From Armatimonadota bacterium (GTDB lineage Bacteria > Armatimonadota > Fimbriimonadia > Fimbriimonadales > Fimbriimonadaceae), in assembly GCA_023423495.1 (NCBI GenBank), contig JAFAFM010000282.1, positions 1 through 5,853 on the forward strand: 5,853 nucleotides of DNA, written 5' to 3'. Position 1 is the stretch's first letter. Each line of letters starts with the position of its first letter. The notes under the pieces are model-generated. The model searched no databases. It saw nothing but the letters and a program-made list of their open reading frames with translations, and had not been told where the DNA came from. Below, one piece after another: positions 1 to 5,780 of this stretch. A program made the position numbers and the translations under genes.

Positions 1-631
1 AAACCAACACGTTCACCAACGGGACCAGGCTAAGTAACCCTGCACCAATCTGAAATCCAAACCAACCCTTCATCCGCGTTCCCTTCGGCCATTGCTGCCC
101 GACCGTCATGTTGTATCGGAGAAAGGCCGGCGACGTATAATCCAGCAGTCCAATCCAGCCGGCAATTATCACTGGCCCGACAATCGGAAGAACCCAACCG
201 CAAAACAGCGACAGAATAGCCATTGCGATTGCGAATGTGCCACGCGAAATCGAATCCATGATGACCCGACCATTGGAAAGCGTGGACTTCGGAGCGGGTG
301 CGTCAGTGATCGACTCTTCGACTTTCTGCGATAGATCATCCCAAAGAAACGCGCTTGTGATGGAAGTGATGGTTAGAAAGACAAACCCGGCAATGAAAAA
401 CCAAATTGCCAAGTAAGCCAAGGAGACCAGCGCCTTTAGGGCTCCTCTATAATCAGCGCCTGACCCCAACCGGGCGTCGATCAACCCTTGGAGCCACGGC
501 ACCAACGCGAAGTAGCCTATCAGTACCACGCCTATAAAAATCAGAACGGACCAGGCCCAGGGAACGATGATATAGCGCCAGAACTTTTTCTCCCCGAAAA
601 CAAGTCGGATTCCCTCGGTGATGTATCCCAC
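1..631 (-). CDS. EI24-domain (CysZ-like) multi-pass membrane protein, 3' end cut by window edge
   Basis: The minus strand is open without a stop from about position 691 to the window edge, giving about 210 visible residues from a GTG at 629-631. The translation is that of an integral membrane protein. Hydrophobic segments lie at roughly residues 16-40 (around 'YIIVPWAWSVLIFIGVVLIG'), 60-85 ('LAYLAIWFFIAGFVFL'), 125-155 ('IAMAILSLFCGWVLPIVG') and near the cut ('GAGLLSLVPLVNVLV'). The opening 'GYITEGIRLVFGEKKFWRY' and the late 'G..LGLL.L.P..N' style segment match the EI24/CysZ superfamily, whose bacterial members include the sulfate permease CysZ and many uncharacterised proteins. Transport of sulfate cannot be concluded. 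No ATG is in frame; GTG 631 fits the family N-terminus best, with TTG at 691 or 682 as alternatives, and none has a clear ribosome binding site. Frame and membrane nature are firm; family call is good; start is uncertain. Confidence 0.75.
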   Translation of the reverse strand, partial: MGYITEGIRLVFGEKKFWRYIIVPWAWSVLIFIGVVLIGYFALVPWLQGLIDARLGSGADYRGALKALVSLAYLAIWFFIAGFVFLTITSITSAFLWDDLSQKVEESITDAPAPKSTLSNGRVIMDSISRGTFAIAMAILSLFCGWVLPIVGPVIIAGWIGLLDYTSPAFLRYNMTVGQQWPKGTRMKGWFGFQIGAGLLSLVPLVNVLV

Positions 632-685
632 GTGAGTGGAGACGGTACACGCTAATCGGAGGTTGCCCCAAGCTTGAAACAAACC

Positions 686-727
686 TGGCAAACAACAACA
701 GCCGCCGAGGAATGCTCGGCGGCTGTT
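686..727 (-). terminator. Rho-independent terminator after pilin-like gene 1
   Basis: A perfect 13-bp stem (697-709 with 715-727, GC-rich arms 'AACAGCCGCCGAG' and its complement) closes a 5-base loop. On the minus strand it is followed by a T-rich run (GTTGTTGTTTG). It lies 19 bases past the stop codon of the pilin-like gene at 747-1109. It separates that gene from the downstream membrane-protein gene, whose earliest possible TTG start sits in the T-rich tail. Confidence 0.9.
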
Positions 728-746
728 CTCTTGGCCAGAAAATTAT

Positions 747-1109
747 TTAGAGACCGGTCGGGTCAGTGGCCCACTGATACTGGTCTTTCGCGAGGAATGA
801 GGGATTGGCCCCCACAGGATTCGGCAGATACGATCCCAAGACAGGCGAGTTCGCCGGATAGGTCTTGATATAGTCCGGGCTTAGATCGTTGGATGCGCAT
901 GCCGCGCCCGCGACCTGGCCGTTTTCCATTGCCCATCTCTCCTTCGCGCCATCGATTTGTCGAAGATTTGAGATCACGGTCTTCTGACGACTGCTTTGCC
1001 GAGCTTTAACGAAGTTCGGGATTGCAATTGCCATCAAAATTCCAATGATCAACACGACGATCATGATCTCCACCAGCGTAAAACCCTGGGTCCTCTTGAT
1101 TCGGTTCAT
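747..1109 (-). CDS. Type IV pilin-like protein 1 (prepilin, N-methylation motif)
   Basis: This encodes a 120-residue prepilin. A short basic leader 'MNRIKRTQG' is followed by 'FTLVEIMIVVL', the class III signal cut by prepilin peptidase between Gly9 and Phe10, with the conserved Glu at mature position 5 (Glu14). One hydrophobic helix (residues 10-33) anchors it in the inner membrane or packs in a fibre. The remaining ~85 residues form a small soluble domain with 'QIDGAKERWAMENGQ' and a single Cys71, so no intramolecular disulfide. Such short pilins occur as type IV pilins or pseudopilins of type II secretion systems, and sequence alone does not separate these. ATG 1109 is chosen over an adjacent TTG (1112) because AGAGG at 1119-1123 is well spaced and the N-terminus then matches its paralogue at 1281-1640. 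It appears to be its own transcription unit with a putative promoter and a strong terminator. Confidence 0.95.
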   Translation of the reverse strand: MNRIKRTQGFTLVEIMIVVLIIGILMAIAIPNFVKARQSSRQKTVISNLRQIDGAKERWAMENGQVAGAACASNDLSPDYIKTYPANSPVLGSYLPNPVGANPSFLAKDQYQWATDPTGL

Positions 1110-1118
1110 CAAAATACA

Positions 1119-1123
1119 CCTCT
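1119..1123 (-). promoter_or_regulatory. Shine-Dalgarno AGAGG of pilin-like gene 1
   Basis: AGAGG on the minus strand lies 9 bases before ATG 1107-1109 and decides between this ATG and the TTG immediately upstream of it. A small hairpin (CCGCC/GGCGG, 1127-1140) sits just upstream in the presumed leader. Confidence 0.7.
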
Positions 1124-1143
1124 GTTCCGCCCGATGGCGGTTT

Positions 1144-1172
1144 CATTTATTCTTTTGCCGCTTCTGGGTCAA
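1144..1172 (-). promoter_or_regulatory. Putative sigma70-type promoter of pilin-like gene 1
   Basis: On the minus strand a TTGACC -35-like hexamer (1172-1167) is followed after 17 bases by TAAATG (1149-1144), inside an A/T-rich stretch. The -10 match is poor (3 of 6); AATAAA at 15-base spacing is an alternative. It lies in the only gap between the preceding terminator (1222-1255) and this gene, where a promoter is needed. Confidence 0.45.
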
Positions 1173-1221
1173 CCCCTTATCGGTAGGATTACCGGTTCAC
1201 GGCCGACCCTCAGCGACCATC

Positions 1222-1255
1222 AAAAAACCCGCCTGCCAGGTACCTGACAGACGGG
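1222..1255 (-). terminator. Rho-independent terminator after pilin-like gene 2
   Basis: On the minus strand arms CCCGTCTGTCAGG and CCTGGCAGGCGGG (1255-1243 and 1240-1228) pair over 13 positions with two G-U pairs; the innermost pairs must open to form a loop. Six T residues follow directly (1227-1222). It begins 26 bases past the stop codon of the gene at 1281-1640. Confidence 0.92.
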
Positions 1256-1280
1256 CTATTTTTCAGACTTCTAAGCTAAC

Positions 1281-1640
1281 TTAGAGGCCGGTCGGGTCGT
1301 TGGCCCACTGAGTAGCCGTCTTGTTGATGAAGTCGGGGTCAGTACCGACAGGCTGGGGAACGTACGTTCCGGTAACCGGTCCGGTTGGCCAAGTCTTGAC
1401 GTAGGTTGGGGTCAAGTCGCCAGATGCGCAAGCTGCGCCAGCAACCTGTCCGGTTTCCATTGCCCACTGCTCTTTCGCCGAGTCAATCTGCTTAAGGTTG
1501 GCGATAACCGTCTTCTGGCGGCTGCCTTGCCGGGCCTTGATGAAGTTCGGTACGGCGATTGCCATCAAAATACCGATGATCAAGACGACGATCATGATTT
1601 CAACGAGCGTAAAACCCTTTGATTTTCGAATTCGATTCAT
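1281..1640 (-). CDS. Type IV pilin-like protein 2 (paralogue of pilin-like 1)
   Basis: This 119-residue prepilin has leader 'MNRIRKSKG', cleavage before Phe10, Glu14 as the mature Glu5, and one hydrophobic helix (10-33). The soluble domain has 'QIDSAKEQWAMETGQ', a single Cys71 and the shared ending 'NDPTGL'. By hand alignment about 87 of 120 positions equal those of the neighbour at 747-1109. The helix is nearly invariant and differences concentrate after residue 80, where surface loops of pilins usually vary. ATG 1640 has a strong Shine-Dalgarno GGAGGAG (1651-1657) at 10-base spacing. It is flanked on both sides by terminators (1766-1804 and 1222-1255), so it is transcribed on its own. Pilin versus pseudopilin role is unresolved because no assembly genes are in view. 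Confidence 0.95.
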   Translation of the reverse strand: MNRIRKSKGFTLVEIMIVVLIIGILMAIAVPNFIKARQGSRQKTVIANLKQIDSAKEQWAMETGQVAGAACASGDLTPTYVKTWPTGPVTGTYVPQPVGTDPDFINKTATQWANDPTGL

Positions 1641-1659
1641 GCTCTTGGTTCTCCTCCAA

Positions 1660-1685
1660 TGCGATACGGGCTTTACCCGTGCGAT
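1660..1685 (-). promoter_or_regulatory. 5' leader hairpin flanked by a short direct repeat, upstream of pilin-like gene 2
   Basis: A 5-bp hairpin ACGGG-TAAAG-CCCGT (1666-1680) ends 8 bases before the strong Shine-Dalgarno sequence. The hexamer TGCGAT (plus-strand reading) occurs on both sides, at 1660-1665 and 1680-1685. It could affect translation initiation or be a regulator site; it could also be chance. No known riboswitch consensus was recognised. Confidence 0.35.
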
Positions 1686-1765
1686 CAGATTTCCACGAGC
1701 CTTTCCGTATCAACCAAGCAAAAATATCGGACTTTTATTTTCAGTCCTCAGGGACCCGACCCCAT

Positions 1766-1804
1766 AAAAAAAAAGCGACCGGCCCGTTTAAAAAAGCCAG
1801 TCGC
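1766..1804 (-). terminator. Rho-independent terminator after M48 protease gene
   Basis: On the minus strand GCGACTGGC (1804-1796) pairs with GCCGGTCGC (1783-1775), nine pairs with one G-U, around a 12-base loop. Nine T residues follow (1774-1766). It lies 17 bases past the protease stop codon and closes the possible ABM-like/protease transcript. Confidence 0.93.
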
Positions 1805-1821
1805 CTCGTTAGGAGAGCCCG

Positions 1822-2598
1822 TTAGCGTGCCCAGGGAAGGGGCCGCTGAGGAGCAAATGTCCGATTCATTTTATCGATCCGCGTATCGATATTCTTAATC
1901 CGGTTCGCATCATTCGGGTGGCTGCTCAAGAACTCCGGAGGGGCTCCACCGCCCGAAGATTTGGACAGGATTTGGAAGACTTCCTTCATCCCCTGTGGGT
2001 TGTAACCCGCCTTGATCATCATGTCCATTCCCTGCTCATCCGACTGTGTTTCGTGCTTGCGGGAGAACGGTAGGTTGAAGATCACGTCATTCGCAATCGA
2101 GGCGAGTCCACCCACGGTATTATTGGCGCGAGTCAGGATCAGGAGTAGGTTCAAGCCCAAAGCTCTCTGCTGCTGATCTCGATACGCATATGCCCAGTGC
2201 TCTCGACGGACGTGCGTCAGTTCATGCGCCAAAACTCCCGCGAGCTGATCCTCCGTCGATAGCCGGTCTAGAAGACCGGTGAAGAAGAAGGTTGGACCGC
2301 CCGGCAAGGCGAATGCGTTTACCTGCTTGTTATCAATAACGTCAAAACTGTATTGCCAAGGATCTTTGCCATCGTCGATGACTGACAGCAACCGATTTCC
2401 AACTCGGCGCAGCGTACGAACACGCTCGTCGCTGGAAGGCAGCACGCGCTCTTTCTGTCGAATCTCATCAGCTGCGCGTTTGCCAAGCTTGACTTGGTCA
2501 CCTTTGCCTGGCTTGAATGGATCCGCCGATACTTGGCCCGCTGCCCCTAAAGTGAGCATTAACCCGGCAGCAAGTCCGATTGTCCAATTCGCTTTCAT
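1822..2598 (-). CDS. Secreted M48-family zinc metalloprotease
   Basis: This 258-residue protein has a Sec signal peptide: basic start 'MKANW', hydrophobic core to about residue 20, and likely cleavage after 'VSA' at residue 25. It should act in the periplasm or outside the cell. The peptidase core contains 'NAFALPGG' (94-101), the zinc-binding HELTH (His125, catalytic Glu126, His129), and 'ETQSDEQG' with the third zinc ligand Glu183 and conserved Asp187. The late 'SSHPND..RI' (about 225-234) is usual in this family. Relatives such as BepA and LoiP act in outer-membrane protein quality control, but this protein lacks the TPR repeats of BepA and a lipobox, so the substrate is unknown. All catalytic residues are present and length is normal for a single-domain member. 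Shine-Dalgarno support for ATG 2598 is weak (AGGGA about 13 bases away). It may be co-transcribed with the gene 66 bases upstream. Confidence 0.93.
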   Translation of the reverse strand: MKANWTIGLAAGLMLTLGAAGQVSADPFKPGKGDQVKLGKRAADEIRQKERVLPSSDERVRTLRRVGNRLLSVIDDGKDPWQYSFDVIDNKQVNAFALPGGPTFFFTGLLDRLSTEDQLAGVLAHELTHVRREHWAYAYRDQQQRALGLNLLLILTRANNTVGGLASIANDVIFNLPFSRKHETQSDEQGMDMMIKAGYNPQGMKEVFQILSKSSGGGAPPEFLSSHPNDANRIKNIDTRIDKMNRTFAPQRPLPWAR

Positions 2599-2664
2599 AC
2601 TCAGTAAGACGTCCCTGACCTTTTCAATGTTTGCGAAAGCGGGTCTTGTGGGTTACCGATAGGT

Positions 2665-3243
2665 TCAGACAACCTTCTGCCATTTGTGGATTCTCACCCG
2701 GTGGCTGGTGGGAATGGATTCCATCATCGCCTGCTCGCTGTCCCAAAAAGCAATACTGACAACCTCGTCCCGCATCGAAAGGTTGGTGCCCCAAACTGCA
2801 CCCAAATAACCTGGCACGTACGCCAAATTAGTCAAGACCTCGTCCGTGTCCTGTTCTTGCTCTTCTGACATTCCCGGGTCTGAGAATCTTATCGAGAGCG
2901 TGGCAAAGCTGCCGTTGGGCGCCTCGTCATGATTCTTGCCATGCTTCCGGTGCGTCTCAACCACCACGACGTCGGGCGGATCGATCGTCACGCTCTGGAC
3001 CAGCGGACCGATTTTCGAGGTCACCAAAGCTTCCAAAGCTTCTTCCGCGACCTTAGAATCCGTGTATCGCATGAGTTGAAGCACGCCCCCATCGGCATCC
3101 AATCCGCGCCAGAAGGAAAAGCCCTTCAGCCCGCGCTGATTCGGCTCAAGTTCCACGACTTGGTCGTGATATCGCTGAAGCTGTGCATCGGTCGTCATAA
3201 CCCTCAACCGAGCGACCACTAGGATTTCAGACATTTGCGTCAT
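2665..3243 (-). CDS. Two-domain dimeric alpha-beta-barrel (ABM-like) protein
   Basis: This 192-residue cytoplasmic protein has no signal peptide or membrane segment. It reads as two repeats of a ferredoxin-like fold. Repeat one (about 5-95) contains 'LKGFSFWRGLDADGGVLQLM' and then 'YTDSKVAEEAL'. Repeat two (about 112-192) contains 'YLGAVWGTNLSMRDEVVSIA' and then 'FWDSEQAMMESI'. The pattern strand, small-loop, strand, '(Y/W)-D-S-x-x-(A)' helix is shared by antibiotic-biosynthesis-monooxygenase-like and related dimeric alpha-beta-barrel proteins. Members include haem-degrading and quinol monooxygenases, but many have no known activity, and no diagnostic catalytic residue is clear here. A His/Lys-rich linker ('HRKHGKNHD', 98-106) joins the halves. 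Start ATG 3243 (or in-frame ATG 3234) lacks a clear ribosome binding site. The fold is a moderate-confidence inference; function is unknown. Confidence 0.65.
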   Translation of the reverse strand: MTQMSEILVVARLRVMTTDAQLQRYHDQVVELEPNQRGLKGFSFWRGLDADGGVLQLMRYTDSKVAEEALEALVTSKIGPLVQSVTIDPPDVVVVETHRKHGKNHDEAPNGSFATLSIRFSDPGMSEEQEQDTDEVLTNLAYVPGYLGAVWGTNLSMRDEVVSIAFWDSEQAMMESIPTSHRVRIHKWQKVV

Positions 3244-3310
3244 TGTTACATACCGTCCATTCGCAAGGAAGACCGCGGAGACTTTTCCCGTGCGTATTGC
3301 CTAAAAAGCA

Positions 3311-4399
3311 TTAAACGCTGCCGGTCGAGAATGCTTCCAACGGAACTTCCTCAAACTCAAATCGAGGAATCTGAACTTCTCCGAAATTCAAATAGACCAA
3401 CGGCCGGATCACCTGCTCGGTCATCACAACGTCCGCCAACTCCTTCCGGACCGCCTGAAGCTGCAGCAGGAACACCTGCAAATGCACCTTACCGAGCGCC
3501 AGCGAACCGACCCGCCGTCCCTCATCCGTTGTCAGCGTCTGACCCAGAACTGCCCGCGCGATCTCGCGGTTGTGGAATTCGATCGCGTCCATAAAGCCCG
3601 TGGACGCTTCCCGGCCCCCACCCAGCGTTCCAATCTCAACTTCGTTGGGATACAGGATTGCGTTCCGCCGCGCCAAGTCGTCCAGCGCCGCAAGCAAGTT
3701 GGTTTTCTCCGAATCCGGCAACGCCGAGTCGTATTTCCCAAGGACGGTGGGCGACGCGAACTTGCTTAAGTGCAAGCTCCACGCGTCCAACAATCCCTTT
3801 TTCGCTAACCAATGCGGATACGCCGCGTCGAGATCGCTTCGGCCCTTCGGCCGGCCATAACCGCCCCGATTCGTATACACGATGAATTTCGCCAACGGCA
3901 ATTCCGCCTCGGTTTCGCTTTCTTTGAGATGCTCGAGCAAGTGGAGGCCCGTAATCCGGCCGAAAGCGTCCAGCTTTAACCCGAACGAAGCCGGATCTTT
4001 TGGTCGCACCTCGGTGAGACGAATCGAGTCACCATCCGGCTGATAGAACGACTCTTGCACCGACCAGCCCTTGGCAAATGCGTCCATCGCCTGAGCCAAA
4101 ATTGTTGCCGGAGAGCCAGTCATGGAGTCGAAATTGCGTTCGACGAAGTCCGCAATTTGATGATCATTCGCCGCGTCGCTGGCCGGGACGACCCGATACT
4201 TCGCCGCCAGAACCCCTTGCTTCTTGACCGACATCACGGTTTGAATCATCGAGTCTCGCTGCATCTGGTCGTACGTTGGATACGGCAAGGGCCCGGGCGG
4301 AACACCCGGCAACTCCTGAGCCCGCCGGTCGAACAACGTTAACTGGCGAGCAAGTTCCTTGGCGGCTGTCCGCCGCCTTAAATTGAATAGCTTGAACAT
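3311..4399 (-). CDS. Phage portal protein, Mu gp29-like (DUF935) type, short
   Basis: This is a 362-residue portal-like protein. Portals form the dodecameric ring at the capsid vertex through which terminase drives DNA. Family-like segments in order: 'YDQMQRDSMIQTVMSVKKQG' (43-62, the 'preceding-helix plus vl..rk..v' region), 'AFAKGWSVQESFY' (107-119), 'KFIVYTNRGGYGRPKGRSDL' (171-190), 'HWLAKKGLLDAW.LHLSKFASPTVLGKY' core (196-223), 'AILYPNEVEIG' (247-257), 'LGQTLTTDEGRRVGSLALGKVH' core (285-306) and 'LVYLNFGEVQIPRFEFEE' (334-351). It stops soon after this core, whereas Mu gp29 is about 510 residues, so the C-terminal tail is missing. ATG 4399 is chosen over an upstream TTG (4447) because AGGAGG lies just before it. 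It overlaps the terminase gene by 22 bases, a typical translationally coupled phage pair. The next gene is not a capsid or head gene. Confidence 0.85.
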   Translation of the reverse strand: MFKLFNLRRRTAAKELARQLTLFDRRAQELPGVPPGPLPYPTYDQMQRDSMIQTVMSVKKQGVLAAKYRVVPASDAANDHQIADFVERNFDSMTGSPATILAQAMDAFAKGWSVQESFYQPDGDSIRLTEVRPKDPASFGLKLDAFGRITGLHLLEHLKESETEAELPLAKFIVYTNRGGYGRPKGRSDLDAAYPHWLAKKGLLDAWSLHLSKFASPTVLGKYDSALPDSEKTNLLAALDDLARRNAILYPNEVEIGTLGGGREASTGFMDAIEFHNREIARAVLGQTLTTDEGRRVGSLALGKVHLQVFLLQLQAVRKELADVVMTEQVIRPLVYLNFGEVQIPRFEFEEVPLEAFSTGSV

Positions 4400-5724
4400 A
4401 AATCCTCCTGTGGGTCCGCTGGCTTCCAAACCAAATCGTCGAAGCAAAGATGGGGACGTTGCAGCTGTCCGCGGGCAAACCGACGCACCGATCCCAATTC
4501 GATCGTGGAGACATTGCCCTTCGGCAGTTGGCGACAGGCCAGTGCCATCGCGATTACCAAGTCGTCGTGGTAACCGGACCGGGCATTCAACTGCTGCCGG
4601 CCGCTCGGCGAGACGCTCGCTTCAAAGTGCTTTAACTGCCGAATCAGTTCTGGGTCAGGTGCAAATCGCACCGCCCCTCGCTCGATAAGCGACCTGAGCC
4701 TCTCGATCAATTCCTGTTTCTTCGAGCTCGTAAAGGTGAAATTCCCAACGGAAAAACCACGCAGCCGAGACCGCAGCATGTCCGTAACCACATCCCCGGC
4801 TCCAGTTCCATCTCCCAAAACTCGGGCTCCGGGATACCGCGTTACGATGTCGGCCACCCGCTCCACCATTGCGGGCCAGTCCGCTCGCCGAAACTGATCA
4901 ACGTGCAGCAGCTGGGCGCCCTTCTGAGAGCCCTGGACCACCGCCACCGCGGTGTAATCCTCGTACCTGCCCCAATCCACTCCGATGAATATTGGCGCTT
5001 CCTCTGGCTCGATCAAGGGAACGATGCACGACTCGATTGCCGGAACGGAAAACACCTGCCCGGCGGCGTCGACAAATTTGGCCTCGTACTCAATGTCGAA
5101 GGCCCGTTCGCTAATCACTTCCCGTTGGACTCGGAGGAACTCTGGCGACACATAAGGCGATTCCGCCGAGGGCGCGCTTCGACTCCAAACGCCATGCTCA
5201 CCAGCCTCACCCATCTTGAAAAACTTCCAAAAGTGGTTGAGGCCGTTCGGAGTGCTGATCAGAGTTAGACGGCCGTTGTTGGTTGCCAACATCGGCATCG
5301 CCACCTCCGCAATCAGCGATTCCGGGACAAACGCCGCTTCATCCACCAACACGTGGGTCGCCTCGTTCCCGCGTAGCAGCCGACCTACGTGGCCCGACCG
5401 GGCCGACACACGATGTCCCTGGAAAGACAGCTGCGGGTAGGGTGTCACTTTGGCTTTGCACTCTTCGGCGAGCCCTAATTTCCCGATGAGCTCCAACACG
5501 CGATCGAAGAGCAATTTCGCCTGATCCAAGGTCGGAGCCAGAATCAGATGTCGGGTCACCGAATCGCATAGCAGTTCCGCGACGATGGAAGCCGCGCAAG
5601 CGTCGGTTTTGCCCCACCTCCGGCCGCAGGCCAAAACGCGAATCTTCGCCGGGCAGGTCAGGAAGTCTCGCTGACCCTCGTGCGGAAGCCACACCGCGGC
5701 AATCCGAGATAAGAACGAATCCAT
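4378..5724 (-). CDS. terL: Phage terminase large subunit (ATPase-nuclease packaging motor)
   Basis: This 448-residue protein is a complete two-domain terminase. The N-terminal ATPase domain has Walker A 'GRRWGKT' (34-40, Lys39), Walker B 'THVLVDEAAF' (123-132, Asp128 and Glu129) and the coupling motif 'LISTPNG' (155-161). The C-terminal RNase-H-like nuclease domain has 'GVDWGRYEDYTAVAVV' (248-263, Asp250), 'GDGTGAGDVV' (304-313, Asp305) and 'YHDDLVIAMALA' (385-396, Asp387/Asp388), giving the expected acidic metal-binding triad. The protein docks on the portal, hydrolyses ATP to translocate DNA and cuts the concatemer. ATG 5724 is preferred over an in-frame TTG at 5772 because GGAG (5730-5733) is 5 bases upstream and the N-terminus then has family-like length. 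The frame is intact with no missing key residue, so it is not an obvious pseudogene. No small terminase is upstream; a divergent gene is there instead. Confidence 0.96.
   Translation of the reverse strand: MDSFLSRIAAVWLPHEGQRDFLTCPAKIRVLACGRRWGKTDACAASIVAELLCDSVTRHLILAPTLDQAKLLFDRVLELIGKLGLAEECKAKVTPYPQLSFQGHRVSARSGHVGRLLRGNEATHVLVDEAAFVPESLIAEVAMPMLATNNGRLTLISTPNGLNHFWKFFKMGEAGEHGVWSRSAPSAESPYVSPEFLRVQREVISERAFDIEYEAKFVDAAGQVFSVPAIESCIVPLIEPEEAPIFIGVDWGRYEDYTAVAVVQGSQKGAQLLHVDQFRRADWPAMVERVADIVTRYPGARVLGDGTGAGDVVTDMLRSRLRGFSVGNFTFTSSKKQELIERLRSLIERGAVRFAPDPELIRQLKHFEASVSPSGRQQLNARSGYHDDLVIAMALACRQLPKGNVSTIELGSVRRFARGQLQRPHLCFDDLVWKPADPQEDLCSSYSI
4404..4409 (-). promoter_or_regulatory. Shine-Dalgarno AGGAGG of the portal gene, inside the terminase gene
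   Basis: A consensus AGGAGG lies 4 bases before ATG 4397-4399 and within the last codons of the terminase gene. It fixes the portal start and indicates coupled translation of the two phage genes. Confidence 0.85.
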
Positions 5725-5729
5725 ACAAA

Positions 5730-5733
5730 CTCC
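5730..5733 (-). promoter_or_regulatory. Shine-Dalgarno GGAG deciding the terminase start
   Basis: GGAG on the minus strand sits 5 bases before ATG 5722-5724. The alternative in-frame TTG at 5770-5772 has no comparable site, so the shorter 448-residue product is preferred. Confidence 0.65.
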
Positions 5734-5744
5734 GCCACGAAAAG

Positions 5745-5776
5745 CGGATTTGTCAACCGGCTTTTTGTACAATCCG
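5745..5776. promoter_or_regulatory. Interrupted inverted repeat in the divergent intergenic region
   Basis: CGGATT(T)GT at 5745-5753 is mirrored by ACAATCCG at 5769-5776: eight pairs with one unpaired T. The right arm overlaps the presumed -10 element of the plus-strand gene. Its place between divergent genes makes an operator possible; a similar repeat could arise by chance. Confidence 0.3.
5768..5773 (+). promoter_or_regulatory. -10 element (TACAAT) of a probably leaderless plus-strand gene
   Basis: TACAAT matches the TATAAT consensus at five of six positions and ends seven bases before ATG 5781. Transcription would then begin at or next to the start codon. No Shine-Dalgarno sequence precedes that ATG, which fits leaderless translation. 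No good -35 is seen at 16-18 base spacing; TTGTCA at 5750-5755 is only 12 bases away. Confidence 0.5.
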
Positions 5777-5780
5777 ACTT

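Noticed and set aside
453..698. 81-residue minus-strand open frame starting with TTG
   Set aside because: It is Arg/Gly/His-rich low-quality sequence, and another frame of the same strand encodes a convincing membrane protein across the same bases.
1660..1720. Possible cyclic-di-GMP (GEMM) riboswitch before the pilin 2 gene
   Set aside because: The 'GTAAAGCCCG' stretch loosely recalls part of the motif, but the conserved 5' strand and paired helices of GEMM are absent.
3244..3310. Attachment-site repeats bounding the phage pair
   Set aside because: Comparison by eye of this gap with 5725-5853 found no shared direct repeat of useful length, and no tRNA gene is present.
3235..3594. Plus-strand open frames antisense to the portal, terminase and other minus-strand genes (several of 60-127 residues, including 2279-2662 and 4903-5268)
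   Set aside because: They oppose genes with strong domain evidence, have composition typical of antisense shadows, and show no recognisable domains.
4378..4399. Overlap of terminase and portal genes as a sign of frameshift or gene fusion
   Set aside because: A 22-base overlap with a consensus ribosome binding site is ordinary for translationally coupled phage genes.
5750..5755. Perfect TTGACA on the minus strand as a -35 for the terminase gene
   Set aside because: No acceptable -10 follows at 16-18 bases; that position holds the ribosome binding site region (GGAGTT). It is treated as chance.
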